From assembly GCF_016859285.1 (NCBI RefSeq), contig NC_053412.1:7034426-7098425 (forward strand): a stretch of DNA of 64,000 nt, given 5' to 3'. The DNA is from Xiphias gladius. Taxonomy: Eukaryota > Chordata > Actinopteri > Istiophoriformes > Xiphiidae. This document shows positions 13,601-27,500 of the stretch, piece after piece. The notes below the pieces were generated by a model. That model searched no databases. It saw only the letters and a program-made list of their open reading frames with translations, and was not told the DNA's origin. Position numbers and translations under genes: made by a program. The first letter of the stretch is position 1; every line of letters begins with the position of its first letter.

Positions 13601-16600
13601 GGTGGGGCAGCACAGTAGCAGTAAAACACACAGCTTCTCTTTAACTGTATATGAGCAACCAGACCACAGACAGAGAGAGGGTGGGACAGAAAAAGAAAAT
13701 GAGAAAGTTAAAATTTGCTAAGTATCAATACTACTGGATATGAATGTGTGTGGTGAGTGCTTTAAAAACACACAAACCAACATATTTAAAATGGCTCCAG
13801 ATGACCTCCATACTATGCTACTGTGAAATTTATTGGCTCGTCGTCCTGTTTTTTCAATGTCAGCACGATTGGACATGATGCATTTCACTCCGTGTTTAGA
13901 CAGTATTTTCCAAACACTAAAATTAAGAATATGCCCAGACCTCCAGGGGCACCGCGAGCCCTAGGTTCACTATATGCACCAGGGCTGCAAAACGGGTTCA
14001 TTTAACCATGGGTGAACACATGGGTTACAGTCTGATTTAATTTTCATGTCATACCAACTATTGTAGGAGTAATAAAATGTTACGATCAATGAAATAAACC
14101 ATTATTAGTTTTTTTCCAGCCTAACAGACTTTAGACTGGTTCCTCTGTTATTCAAATACTGTAGTATGGGTAATAGGCACCATGGTAAAAGTGGCTATTG
14201 TAGGGTCTCTTAGCTGTAAAAATACATTATCTGTGATCAGTATAAGATCTGAACATCCGGTTTTCAGATCTGTAATCTACTTGGGCAGGACCTTAAAACA
14301 ATAAGACCCACAAATTCCTTCATTCTGAGCAGACTGGGTTTTTTAAAGGCCAACAACTTTTAACACCCCTAGGTGGTTAATTAAGCTGAGTCATCATGAA
14401 AAACAAACTGCTGCTCCTACTATTGTCCTCTCGCTGGATGCTGAAAAAGGGCCTGTTTAAAAAAAAAAAAAAAAAAAAAAAATGTGCAGCATGGACAAGG
14501 ATCCGCAGCCAGAGTGTTCTTCTCAAGCCTGCACTTGAGAGTAGTCCCATTGGAGATTAGAGTTGAATGCTGATAAAAGATAACAATATTTATGGGTGAA
14601 CCTTGCCAGAACCTATTCCCATTTCCCAAGAAAAATGCCTGTGAGAATGAAGGATCTTTAGCGTGTGCTTTTGTGTTCACATACAGTATACTGTATATGA
14701 ACTGAAACAAATCCACCTTCTCCAAATGTCATAAGCAGTACGGCGGAAATACAGATGATATCCTTGAAATGTCATTATTACAGTAATATTGTATGACTGG
14801 ATCAACTTTTCAGCTGCAGCAGTCGTAGTCAAAATTCTTTAGATGCCAAAATGGCAGCTAACAGTTCTGCTGTGGCTCTAAATATTTTTTCCAGTGCAAA
14901 CGAAGCAGAGTTAAAAAAAGAAAAAAAAAAAAAATTAAAACTATGCAGCAAGCAATCTGACATGCAATCCTCCATCGCCAAAACATAGTACGTCACAGTG
15001 TTAACCAGGGGCAGAAGATCACCTTGATGTCATTACTAAATGCTCCTCAAACCACCAAAACAACACTGAAAAATGAAAAACCTATGGTCAGCACAAAAAG
15101 ATTATCATTCAGTCCCATGCACAGATGATCAAAACATGCTTCACAGTTGGTAATGGATGTTTTTCACCCCAAAGATAGCTCAATTCTTGTACTACTAAAA
15201 AAATGTTACATGAAACCAAAATAATATGAATGAATAACATCAAAACATGGCCATTTTATGATCACTAATCTACAGTTTTGTTTAAAATCAAATTAATGAC
15301 AAGAAATCCAGAAAATAATGATAGTTAAATCACAGGAACATTTAACCCTAACCCTACTGGAGACCTCTACATATACCAGCAAAATAGATTAACAGTCTAT
15401 TTAAAAGAAACAAATAGACAACTGTATTATGCTTTTGTATTAGCAATCTGCAATTAAAAAAAGGCAATGACAAAATCGTTGCTGGAAAGTCAAATGGCAT
15501 TATACTATTTCTCTTTAAACCTTTGAAACTAAAAACCACCTCTCTCTAAAGTGAAATAAATGTGGCTCACAAAACTACATGTTTTGCACAAATAAATATA
15601 ATGGTCCATTCGTGCAGCTGATATACACTAAAGTAGAGACGTAAAACTGGTGGAAAGTAAGTGTCACAAAGCTCAGGCTTCACGGAGCAGAGACAGGTTG
15701 TAAAATTCATTTTGGAAAAAGTTCAGTATCAAATACGCTGGATTAGATTCAAATACATATGATACGTGCTTTTCTGTGTGTAGCATATATTATATATCTT
15801 GAGGAGCCTGAAATCCAAGTTGGTTTGAATGTTTTATTTTATTAAGTAATATATCATGTTGATGTTAGGTGGTTTAATGTAACTTTAGTTTTTTTAAATC
15901 CTGTTTCCTTTGGCACCTGCATAAATTTACATTCTAACCAAAGCATAAATGATTGGAGTGACTCTTACTCTGTCTTACACTGATTTATTCTTTCTGAGTA
16001 TAGCCTGAATTTTATTCTCTGCTTAAGCTAATTATGATCCGCAGAAATATTCTAGTTAGCAGTACTGAACTAAACACATGCACGCATGCACACTGCACAA
16101 GTCAAGCTGTTGTCTTTCGATGTGAACTACACTCTTTTTGCTCAATGTGTTGTTTTGGTAATGCAGATAATCTGATATTCATACCGATGAAGTAGATGTA
16201 ATTGGTTTAAGGGAGACAGAGAAGGAGACGAAGATAAAAAAAAACAAGGAGCGTCAGAGAAAGGGAGAGACAGATACAGACGGGGAGAGAGAGTAAGAAA
16301 GATAACCTGACAGAGGAGAGAGAGAGAGAGTTTCCGCTGGCTTCGGCTAAAGTTGCGCACTCAAAACCATATGCTTGTCATAGCGTTGTGTGAGTCTGTG
16401 TGTGTGTGTGTGTGTGTGTGTGAGTCTGTGTGTGTGTGTGTTAGGTGGGCAGGGCTTAGCTGGAGGAAAACTGCTCAGACTGGGATCCTGCTGCTCACAG
16501 CAGGATCCCCGGGACAAACGGAGAAAAGCCAGCCAGACAGACAGACAGAGAGAGAGAGACAGAGTGAGAAAGACAGGTAGAGACAGAGAAGGACAGGAAG

Positions 16601-19600
16601 ACAGCAGGGGATAATGGGGAAGATGAGTCAGAGTGAGAGTGAGAAAGACTGAGAGACAGGCAAAGATGACCGAAGCAGGGTTTGAAATATACAGTATTTT
16701 TGTATTGCGCTGCTCCTACAGGCCTAATAACATACAAAATGATAGACAACAGATTACGCCAATCAGCGCACAGATTATACGACAGACAGTGGATCCAGCC
16801 AGCCAGAGTGCATGCTGTTTGACCGACAGCAGACCGGGGCAGACTGCATGTTAAGTCATACAGAAAACTAAGCCAGCCAGATAACCAGTTGACAGCCAGC
16901 GTGATAAAAAAACCAGACTAAACATCGGCAGCAGACTTTTGATTGGCTGTACATTTTCCAAGAAGCATAAACTAAGATAGCTAAGAAGAAAATATGAAAA
17001 TATCAAGTGACCTACCAGACTCTTGGTCCATTTTGATTGACAGGGCTGGGCTCTGGGGGGCGGAGTCTTCGCTCAAAGAGTAGCTGTGCTCTGCTTGAAT
17101 ATCTGTGAGAGTCAAAAAGCCTTTTTCAGACATGGAATACGCACAATATGCTGGTTTCCCTGCCTGATAAAGGTCACGGCTTTCTGTCATTCAGATATAG
17201 GTTCCGGTTATGTAAATGTTTATTACAGCTTTACTCAGACATGACAGAACCATTACAGAAAAAAAAGCCATGCGATATATGGCACCTGGGAGAGGGAGCG
17301 GTATAACAGGTGGAGCAGAGCGATGAGTTAAAGAGCGACGATGTGAGGGGAAGAAGAGCGTTCGAAGTTCTTTCACAGGCTGCATAAGTGATGGATTTTA
17401 AGGTGCATTTTGCCGTTTAGATTGAAAAACCTGATGTCTATTTTACAATGTCAGACAGAGAACAGGCAAAAGACGACAAGCTGGGACAAGTTGGGACTCT
17501 CATAATTGCCCACATGTTTTATATACAGCACATATACTGCATGCAGAGGATTTTCCTGGATATTCATAATTACATCCATGTAGTTGGCATAAATGGAAGC
17601 CGAAAACAGCCTATAGAGCGTGAGCGACGGTTCGAGTATTACTGCGGTTGTACGAAGGGGTTCTTTTCTAGCACTTTTACCCTTCCAACAAAATATTTTT
17701 ATGGACTGACTTCATGAAAGGAATCCTCCCAAAAAAAACTTGAGATCAGCTCATTCACAGTGTTTCATGGTTTATTTGACCGATTTTATTTTCCTTGCGC
17801 ATATGAGATGATAACTGAGTGATGAGTTTATTGCAATGCTCTCAATCAGGCGTAAAAAGACATGCATTACAGCTCTCTCTATGCCTATTTAACCTAGCGC
17901 TGCTGTGGCCTTTATATTAATTTGAAGGAAGTCAATTCAAACTTGTAGTTAAAAGTTAATAGGTCCGACCCAGTGAGATTGACTTTTTTTTTTTTTTTTT
18001 TTTTTTTAAAAGACATGATGCTAACGTTTAAAACCACCTTTACATTTACTTGATGGGGTGGGTGTGACAGCTATGGTTCAAACTAAACCTTTATGAATCT
18101 ACGAGTTTAACATCTTCTAAAAACACATCAGTCAAAATGTTTTCACAGCTTCACGCAATAATAGCCAGCTCACCGCAGAGGTCTCATCTGTTCTAGTGAT
18201 CAAGACAAGGTCTGACAGGGACACCGATTTGTCTCCAGTGATAAGCCCGACGAATAGTGCTACTTCCTTCTGAAAGCTTCAGCAGACTGAGAGAACCTAC
18301 AGGAACTCTGAGCGGTGATACCAGGAGCCATGCATGCAGCGTTGGCAGTTTAATTTTGCAAGCGAGTGCCTTGCGGGACCTCAGCCAGTTGTTTAGTGTC
18401 TCCTCTTTACAGACCCACCACCTGCTAGGTGAGGGATAAAGTCCAGTGGGTTTCCTGCTGGTTAATAGGCAGGAGTTTTGGAAGCCACAGGCTCTGGCAA
18501 CAGAAACTGGCTCTCAGCTCATGGAATTTGACTCTCTGGCGAAGGCCGAGACAGCTTGATGTCAGTGGTTAAGAAGTAACATCTTTAACAAATCGATACA
18601 GTTGGTCCTCATGCACAGAGTGTTGGCTTTTAAATCAACACCAGATAAAGGGACTGGGGTCTTTTCCACCCAGAAACTGGCTGAGGATTGGAACAACTGG
18701 CTGCTGCGCTGTTGGAGGTTATACAGGGAAACAAGGTCATCTAGATGTGACTGTGAGTGGAAGAGAAGTAAACTCTGAGAGATCCTTTGATCTAAAAAGT
18801 ATTTCAAAGTAAGGAACTCCAAGACAGTGGTTGGGCTTTGGAAAGAGTTCCACCAACCAACTTCTTCTACCTGCTGTGAGACTTTAATCATTACATTAGG
18901 AGGAACTCTGGAGAAATGTTATTGGAAAGGAACAACCACCGTGATTCAACCCCTGGCGCATTTGTATTGGACTGCAGTGTTAAGCATTACATATATTCAT
19001 TTTTTTGTACAGTTCTTACAGTTTTTTTTTTTGTTTTTTTTTTTTAATACTGTGAGGAACTGTGAAGCACTGTTGAGGACATGGCATGTGTATTCTTGTA
19101 ATGATTTTTCACAATAAAAGGAGGAGCCGACCTGGGCTGCTGTCTATGTCCATGTGTAAAAGCGAAGGTCTGTCTGCCAGCAGTGGTCGCTCTAATAGGT
19201 GGTCGTCAAAGAAACTGTTGAATAATTCACTGCTGAAGTCGTCCATCTGGTCGCCTGAGAAAGGCTGGAACACATGAAGAGACACATGGAGAAAATAGTT
19301 ACTTTATGAAGTTTTCCACAGAAAATTGTTTTTCTTTAATCAGTTACCACTTCCAAATAAAGAGATATGCTATGTTACATATTGGATTATCTGGAAAAAA
19401 AAAAAAAAAAAAAAAAAAGCATTGTCACAAAGCTGAAAACAGTCTGTTTTTCTTAGCTCATGAAAAATGATTGGCGATATAAGAAATCACAGGACAGCGA
19501 GAAGACCTCAGGCAACATGAAGAGTTTTCAGGCGACGCCGAGCTACGTGTGTAATCTTTGTCGGCACCATCCCGTTATTTAGCTTGGAGTATCAGGGCGC

Positions 19601-20243
19601 TAAACTTTTTAAAATGTATTCCCGTCTGCTGTACTTTAAGATTAATGCTAACATGGCATGCTATCATTCTACAGTTTGCATTTGAGGGCATAATAACCCG
19701 TAACTGTAAAAGTAAAACATTTAGGTTCTGCAATACTTATAACTGTTTATATGAATCCCTCTGACCTGGATGTAGACACTTTTCAGACTAGGGCTGCAAC
19801 TAATAATTATTTTTATTACTGATTAATCTGCCGATTCTTTTCTCGGTTAATCGATGAGTTATTTTGTCCATAAAGTGTCAGAAATTTACAAACAATGCCC
19901 ATCAAAAGGTTCTCAGAACTCAAGGTGACCTCTTCAAATGTCCTGTGTAATTTCACCAACAGTCCTTAATCCCCAAAAAAATGACTCAAGAAATGATCAA
20001 AATAGATGCTAAATGAATTTTCTCTTTTAATCGAATAATCAACTAATTGTTTCAGTTGCGCTACAGACTATCTCTCGGAATCAGAAACCAGACAATCTAG
20101 ACAATGTTGATGGCATGGAGAGTCAGTCAGTGGGAAACAGCATCGATAGATTCATCCTCAGCCTGGATGAATGAGTCACCGAGCTGCGAGACGTTGTTCT
20201 GGAAGCCTGGGACAGCATGGTGCTCTGATTTCGCTGGTTTACA

Positions 20244-20278
<35 letters not shown>

Positions 20279-23200
20279 GCACGAACGCACACACACAATA
20301 TGAGTCACCCTGGTCTTGAGCAAACATGCACAAAGCAATACAAAAGCACACGCACGGGCGCACACGCACACACGCACACAGATGGATTGGGTGGAACCTA
20401 TTACTAAACAAGTCAACTCTGCTTGGCTGGTCCTCAGACAGACAGTGACAGAAAAAAAACGTGATTTTAGTAACTAAAAAAAAACAGAAATTGATTTACA
20501 TGTTTTATTCCTGGAAATTAGCTCTCACAGCAGATTAAAATCAGTCCAGTAGCAACATTGAAGGCACAACTGGGATTATAAATACAGACCTCACTTCAAT
20601 ATTTTTTAATATCAGCAATGGATCAAAAGTCTAGTCTGAAATGGGTCACTTGTGGTGATGAACCAACAAGGAATTCATCCAACTCTGCAGTTCCCCTCAG
20701 CTCTATGAAGCATTGTAGCCTCTTTTGGCTCATTGTTTTTGGCCTCCCATACCACATACTCCACTCTCAACAGGCTGATAAACGCACTGCACGCTACCTA
20801 CCTAGCAACGCTGCTTACATAAGACACTATAATATTTCTTTTAGTCTCACTCCAGCTGCAAGGGTTGCAAATGGTTTTAAAATTTTTGTGTAGGCTTTTA
20901 TTTTGATAGGTAAAACGTGAGCACTTTCTGAGTGACACTAGGGAAGATAAATTTTTTTTTTTTGGGACTTTCTCCTGAATTAAGGCTTTCATGTAATACT
21001 TACAGTATACACAATAATTTACAGATAGGACTGGACTTGCTAAAATTGTGTGTTTGGCTTTTATTTCCTTGGCTTCATTATACTTTTATTTTTTATTTTT
21101 TTTATTTTATTTTTTAATTTTTTAAAAATTGTATGCACACATCAAAACTTCAGTGTCCATCGTTGCAGGAAGAGAGGTGTGAGTGTGTATTTGTCAAGCG
21201 TGTCTGTGGTGGAACTCTGGGACAAACACAGCTGTCTAATGAAACCATGTGGAGTAAACACAAACACACTCAGAAGGTAGATATACAGATGGTGGGTAAA
21301 ATAACGTAAGTGCATTACACATAAAGAACTGCTGATGCTTTGAAACTCAACCGTGAAGTGTTTGAGATTTGAAAAATATCAACAGTGTATTTTGAAAGAA
21401 AATGCTAACATTTGCAATTAGTTTAACAAAAGAATACAAGACTAATGTAAGATGAATCCTGACTTAATGATTGAATAAAAAGCTACTAAGAGTCAGTTGA
21501 TTCTGTAGTCGGTAAAGGAACCATATCAACATTTCCTATTTGAACATAATAACGCTCAACTGAGCTTGCTACAGAATAAATCAACTGACAGGCACGGCTC
21601 AAAAAAAGATGTGTGCATACGCTCACTGATCCTGCAGTCACTTCCTCTTTCATACGCAAGTGCATACTCACCCATTCATAAACAAACGGACCCACACACA
21701 GGAATAGTAATGTTGACACAGTGGTCTTGTCCTCCTGCTGCACTAAATGTTAGAACAATATCCCTCAAAATAACCGTGACACAGCCCCTTTAACTCTGCT
21801 CCATTAGGGAATATGGGTCAGATTTAAACCCGGGCTACTCAAAAACAAACAGTGAAAAAAAGTTTCCAAGATGGAGAAATGTGTTTGAAATTGCTATAAT
21901 GATGGGAGAGGTGCAGGGAGAGAGGGGCAGCAGAGAAAGCTCCATGGCTGAAATGTTTTAGTATAATCTAAAGTTAGCTCTAGTAGCTGCATTAGTCCAA
22001 AAGTAGTGTTTAGTTTGCTACTAGCAGTTCTGACAATTAACTATATAGCTTTTAACTCTTGTAATTCCAGCAGTGGCCCCTTTAGTTAAGCTTTAGCAAC
22101 ATTTGCAGCACTGAGCTTCAGTTCTGGGTATAGCTCCTGTAGTTACAGTGCGGTAGTGACCCTGTTTTGCAATATTTGGTTGGGATAGGTTTGTTATCCA
22201 CTTGCTACCATCCAACACAGCTGGAGCCTGTGATACAGCTCTCACCTACTACTAGCACAACCCTGTGAGGTTGAGGCTAATCTTTTTCTTATCCATCACA
22301 TGGCATGATGATGTATCCATGGCACTGTTTGTTTGTTTCCTAAACCCACGCAGACATGTTCAGCTATTCTGGCTGATAAGACCTCCTCCGCTCAGGACTA
22401 GATATGCACAGACTTTGTCATAATTATCTCCTTCGCTCTCCTGAGAAATACGTCAGTCAGAAATTTAGCTAGATTGCTAAATTGATCCCTAGAGGCAGAA
22501 AAGCTGGGGATTGATTTCAGGTGGGATAGAAGGCGATGGCAAGGCAAGGCTTTTTTTTTGTATCTTATAATAAACACTGCAGCAACACAGTCCACTTCTG
22601 CACGTCTGTCACATCACTATGTACAACCTGTGCAATAATAAGGCCTCAAAATTAAATTGTTTTCTTTCTGCGGTGCAGACTGAGAATTTTAGCCTAACTA
22701 TTCATGCATATTTTAAAACTTGGCCTCTAAACCACTCTACAGCACAGCTGTGAAATGCAGAGATAAACTGAGAGACATACATACAGTCGAAGCTGCGAGG
22801 ACAGAAAGATGAGCGAGCCCAGAGTGGTTCAGTGTTGGATGGTTGAACCTGGGACAGCTGCAGACAGAGGTCTGGACCTTTCATTACCTGAACCACTCCC
22901 CTCTCTTCTGGGAAGAGAATCATATTAGGGAGGATAACAGCGTCAAAAAGCTGTTGAGAGTTTTTATAGCTTATTTCAGTGCTGGGGTGTAATTAGGGAG
23001 GATGGGGGCCAAGATGTAAACAACACTGGGAAAAGAGCCTAAGAAGACAGACACAAGGAGTAATTATAAATGCAGAGAGACACTGTGTTATGCATGTAAT
23101 TAACAGTGTTGAGTCTAAACACATCTCTCTCCTCACCTTTCATTCGGATGCCTTACTGGTTCAGGTTAAACAGAAAGGAGAAGACCAAGTCATTCATTTT

Positions 23201-24490
23201 GGCACTAAGGCTTGAACATTGGCTTAGATGTGCTGGATCTACCTCCTGCACCTTAACGATCATACAATGAATCACACGCTCACTGACTTGGGGAAGGGTA
23301 TTTCCTTTCCCCAATACAGTGGTGAAGAAAAGCAAAGCGATAAACTGGACTGCTGATTGCCAGGCCAAAAAAAGTCATTAAGTCAAGAATATTGCAATGG
23401 AAACCATCGTAACTCTTCAGAACATCATGTAAAGGCCAAAGGGAAATACACTGAAAAGAAAATGTTCTGAAATTTAGCCCCCAAAATGTCCGTCATTTGG
23501 ATTTATTCAACTGTGATTCTGCTTCTTCTGGCTGTTCCAGATCCTGGTTTGTGATTCTTACATTATTATTCAAGCAAACCACATTTAAAGCAAAAACTAC
23601 TTTTATGCTCAGCAAACCTATGCTGTGAAAAATAAATGATAAGGTATTTTGCGATTCTTGTTTAGTAAAACGTGAGATAAAGTAAGCTGTCCTCGCATAA
23701 GCTGATTATGAAGCATTACAACTACAACTGGAGACAAAAGACACCAAGCTGCAGGAAACGCTCCATCATGTTAGACGGACTTCCTCTTTGCATGAAATTT
23801 ATTTTCACACAGAGAATACATTTTATTGCCTCAAAATTAATCAGCAATTCTTTTGATAATCGAAAAATAATTTTAATCATTTTTAAGCAAACATTTGCTG
23901 GTTCCAGCTTCTAGAATTTGATGATTTGGGGCTTTTCTCTGTCACACAGGACAGTAAACTTAACACCTTTGGGTTTTAGACTATTGGCTCAACAAAACGG
24001 GCAATCTGAAGATGTTATCTGGAGCTGCAGGAAATGATCGCATCCATTTTTCACCTTTTTCTAGACAAAACGTTGAATCGAGAAAATAATCTTGTTTTTA
24101 AATCTTGTTTTTTTGTATAGTAGGTTAAAACATGCGAAAACACTTGTATAACTCTAGTATAAAAATCTAGAAATGTTTTTAAAAATAGTCACAAACAGGT
24201 AAAATAATGTCACTCCATTGGCAGGCCTTTTAACTGGTTTTAAATAAGACGGGAGCATACCGCATGAGATTTTTTGCAGTCTACAATTTAATTTCAGTTT
24301 TGAAAGACCTGAAAACATCATCTCATGATTTTATAAATCTGGGTGCCGCAGATAAGAAAAGGGCAATGTTCTCTACGGTGTTTGGCTTCATGTGGTGATG
24401 TGTGGCTGCAGTGGGTTGGATTTGTTTGGCCTCAGTTGAGCTACATTTGAGAGTGAGAGAACAGGGAGCCAAGGTGGTTACTGTGTCCGT

Positions 24491-24533
<43 letters not shown>

Positions 24534-27500
24534 CTATAGTTCTCAGTAGAACAGCAGAAGAGTATTTTTCCTTCTCACACAGTCAGACCCGCACACATAC
24601 TCTCTCTCTCTGCCTCTCACACATACAAACACACACACACACACACACTGCTGCATGCCTGCTCACATTCCTTCTAAAAGCTCAGCAGCCAATTGGCAAC
24701 GAGCATGCAAATGAGTTGGGTGTGTTTTTTTAAAGCTGGAGTACAGGGTATGAACGGAGAGTAGAATAGAATAGTATAGAACAGAGTAGAATAGAATAGA
24801 ATAGAAAAGGATAGAATATGGACGGAGAATGCATTAGAATGAGAGGAACAGCAAGATCAGAACATGACATGTAGAGAAAAACATATTTAAATGTGTATGA
24901 GTGTGTGTTTGTGTGTATCGGTGGAATATCTACAGAGAACTTTTGATTTTTGCACAAATGTAGACTAGAGCAGAGTAGAACTGAGCACACAGCGAGATCA
25001 AACCACGTCGCAGCTTGAACTCCCTGCACTGCCCTTACCTGACTTCACTACAGCATGTGTGAATATACTGTATCTACTGATTCAAATCTATACAATATAT
25101 AAAGGGTTTAGCACGTGGCCAATTACTTCGATTAATCGATTAGTCAAGCGACAGAAAATTATTGGCAACTATTTTGACAAACAATTAGTCATCAAGTCAT
25201 TTCTTAAGCAAAAAAAGCCAAACATTCTCTGTTTTCAGCTTCTGGAATATGAGGATTTGCTGCTTTTCTTCGTGATGGATGACAGTAATATGAATATCTT
25301 TGGATTTGGGACAGTTGGTCGGGTAAAAGAAAGGGGATTTGAAGACCTCACGTTGGACTCTAAAACTACAATAGGCATTTTTTCATTATTTCCTGATATG
25401 TTATAGACAAAACAGCCAATGGATTAATTGAGAAAACACTCTTCAAATTAACTGATAGTGAATAAATCGTTAGTCGAAGCCTGAAATCAATGTACACTGT
25501 GGTACATTTGTTTTACTGCACAATGTTCATATCCATACTTTGTATATTTTTGTTCCATTCATACTCAACATGTTTTGAAAACAGCCCTCAGGTGTGTTAC
25601 AAATGTACCTGTGGCAGACAGTTCATAAAATGTTAAAATGGTGCACAGTGGTTACCATGGTTACAGTGGATTTTTCCCTGCATGAATTTATACTCAATAA
25701 ATCCGATTTAAGGGCCTCAAACACTCTAGAGAAGAAAACTGGTCCTAACTGGCCCAGAGCAGCACATATATTTGTTCATTTCTTTTAGACTTTTAAAAAC
25801 TTTAACATGGGAAGTTCGTTTTATGGTCGAGCTGAAATAATTAGTCAATTTATTGATTTGTCAATCAACAGAAAAATAATCCGCATCTGTTTTGATAATT
25901 ATTTCTTTAAGTCATTTCTAGCAAAAGCCTAAACATTCAAACTTGTGTGAAGATTTATTTGATAATGAACTTATCTTGGCTGTGTTGGCTGGGAAAAACA
26001 ATTGTTTTGAAGACGTCGTCTTGGTCTCTGGGGAGTTGCAAAGGCAATTTTTCACTATTTTCAGGTGAAAAATTTTATAGAACCAAATCACTAAACTACT
26101 AAAATCGAAAATGAATATAACTGTTGTTGCAAGCCCTACTTGAATTTCTTCCAGGAGTTAGGAGAGCTACGTGCAGAGCTGTCGGATTAGTTCCCAGTAG
26201 GTGGTAGATGATGTTATCCATGCGTGATCCATGCTCGATATTGTGGTCAAATGGTCCAGTGCACATGACGCATAGATGCAGCTGGATCATGAACATCTGC
26301 TCATTTCAAACTGTAGCTTGTTCACATTTAATAGCAATTGTTATGCACAAAAAAATTAAAATAAAATAGTTCTTAGTCGGTGATGTGATTCTCTTCTACT
26401 CAGTGGAAAATCTGTGATGGAAGGTTCAACGTTCATCAATAACTAAAGTGTTACTCTACTACTCTGAGGATTTTAAGTCCTGCTTTAAGTTGCTTGATCT
26501 GCTTTTTTTTTTCTATCAATTTAGTTTGTCTTTCACCTGCTTGTCATCTTTACACAGAACTGGAAGTCTTTAAACACATGAAAGGCTAATTCATTCTGTG
26601 GCAAATAATTAGCAGCCATTGGTCCGACTGATAATGATTGTCAATTCACCTCATCTTTTAACCAATCTGACTCCATCAGCTCTGTAATGCCCGCCTCTAA
26701 TTATCGTCTACTCTGATTCTTTCTCCATGGTTATCAACAGGGCACACACTGTACTGGAAGAGATAAATTCAATTCATAGCCGGAAGTGTCTGAATCCCTG
26801 CTGCACTGCACTGCTGAGCACACCTTATTAAAAACCAATGAGCTGATGTCTCTCTGTCCTCCACATTTTAGCCAATACTACACATATGCAGTTGCACTGC
26901 CTGAATGAACAAAACTGTGTTGTTGTTCTTCTCTCAACATTGAAGCTGCTTTAATCAATATTTTTATACCAACAATGGATGAAATGTCTGTGTGTAATGC
27001 GAGACGTTCATGGTGACGAACCAGCACAGACACTGAAGTTCCCCTCAGCTCTTTGAAACTTTACAGCATCTTCCAGCTCTTTGTTTTGCTTTTATGCCCC
27101 ACGACTTCACGGTTTTGGTTCAGTCCCATAGACTGTACATTACCTTTTGCAGCACCAAACGGCAAATCGACAAAGTTAGTGAACTTTGCATTCAGCAGCT
27201 GCTGAGGAAAGTTGGTGGAGACCAAAATTGTGCTAAAATGAGAGTGAGTATTGGGTTTTTAAGCAGGTTGCCAGACACATGACTCAAAATGTATGGTAAT
27301 GTTGCTGCTGATGTGTAAATAGGCAACTTTTTGCTAACAAGTTCATCATATTCACTTTTGGAAGGTGATAAAATGTCGGTGTTGTGCTTACAGCTTATTT
27401 CCGATGCTCAAATGGCCAAGAAATTTGTTAATGCAGGTTTAAACAAGTGAGATACATTCATCATTATTGACAAAGGTGAAAGAGTGAAATAGAAAATAAA

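Larger units (their letters stand above)
7270..17015 (-). other. creb3l1 intron 3
   Basis: A 9.7 kb intron. It holds a terminal-inverted-repeat element (8864-9306), an 8-bp tandem repeat (10999-11038), one family B repeat (about 11846-12050), several poly-A runs and purine-rich and (TG)n tracts at 16300-16600. No exon-like coding sequence was recognised. Confidence 0.65.

Noticed and set aside
25059-25406. 115-codon plus-strand ORF
   Set aside because: It lies inside a degenerate family B repeat and shows no protein-family features.
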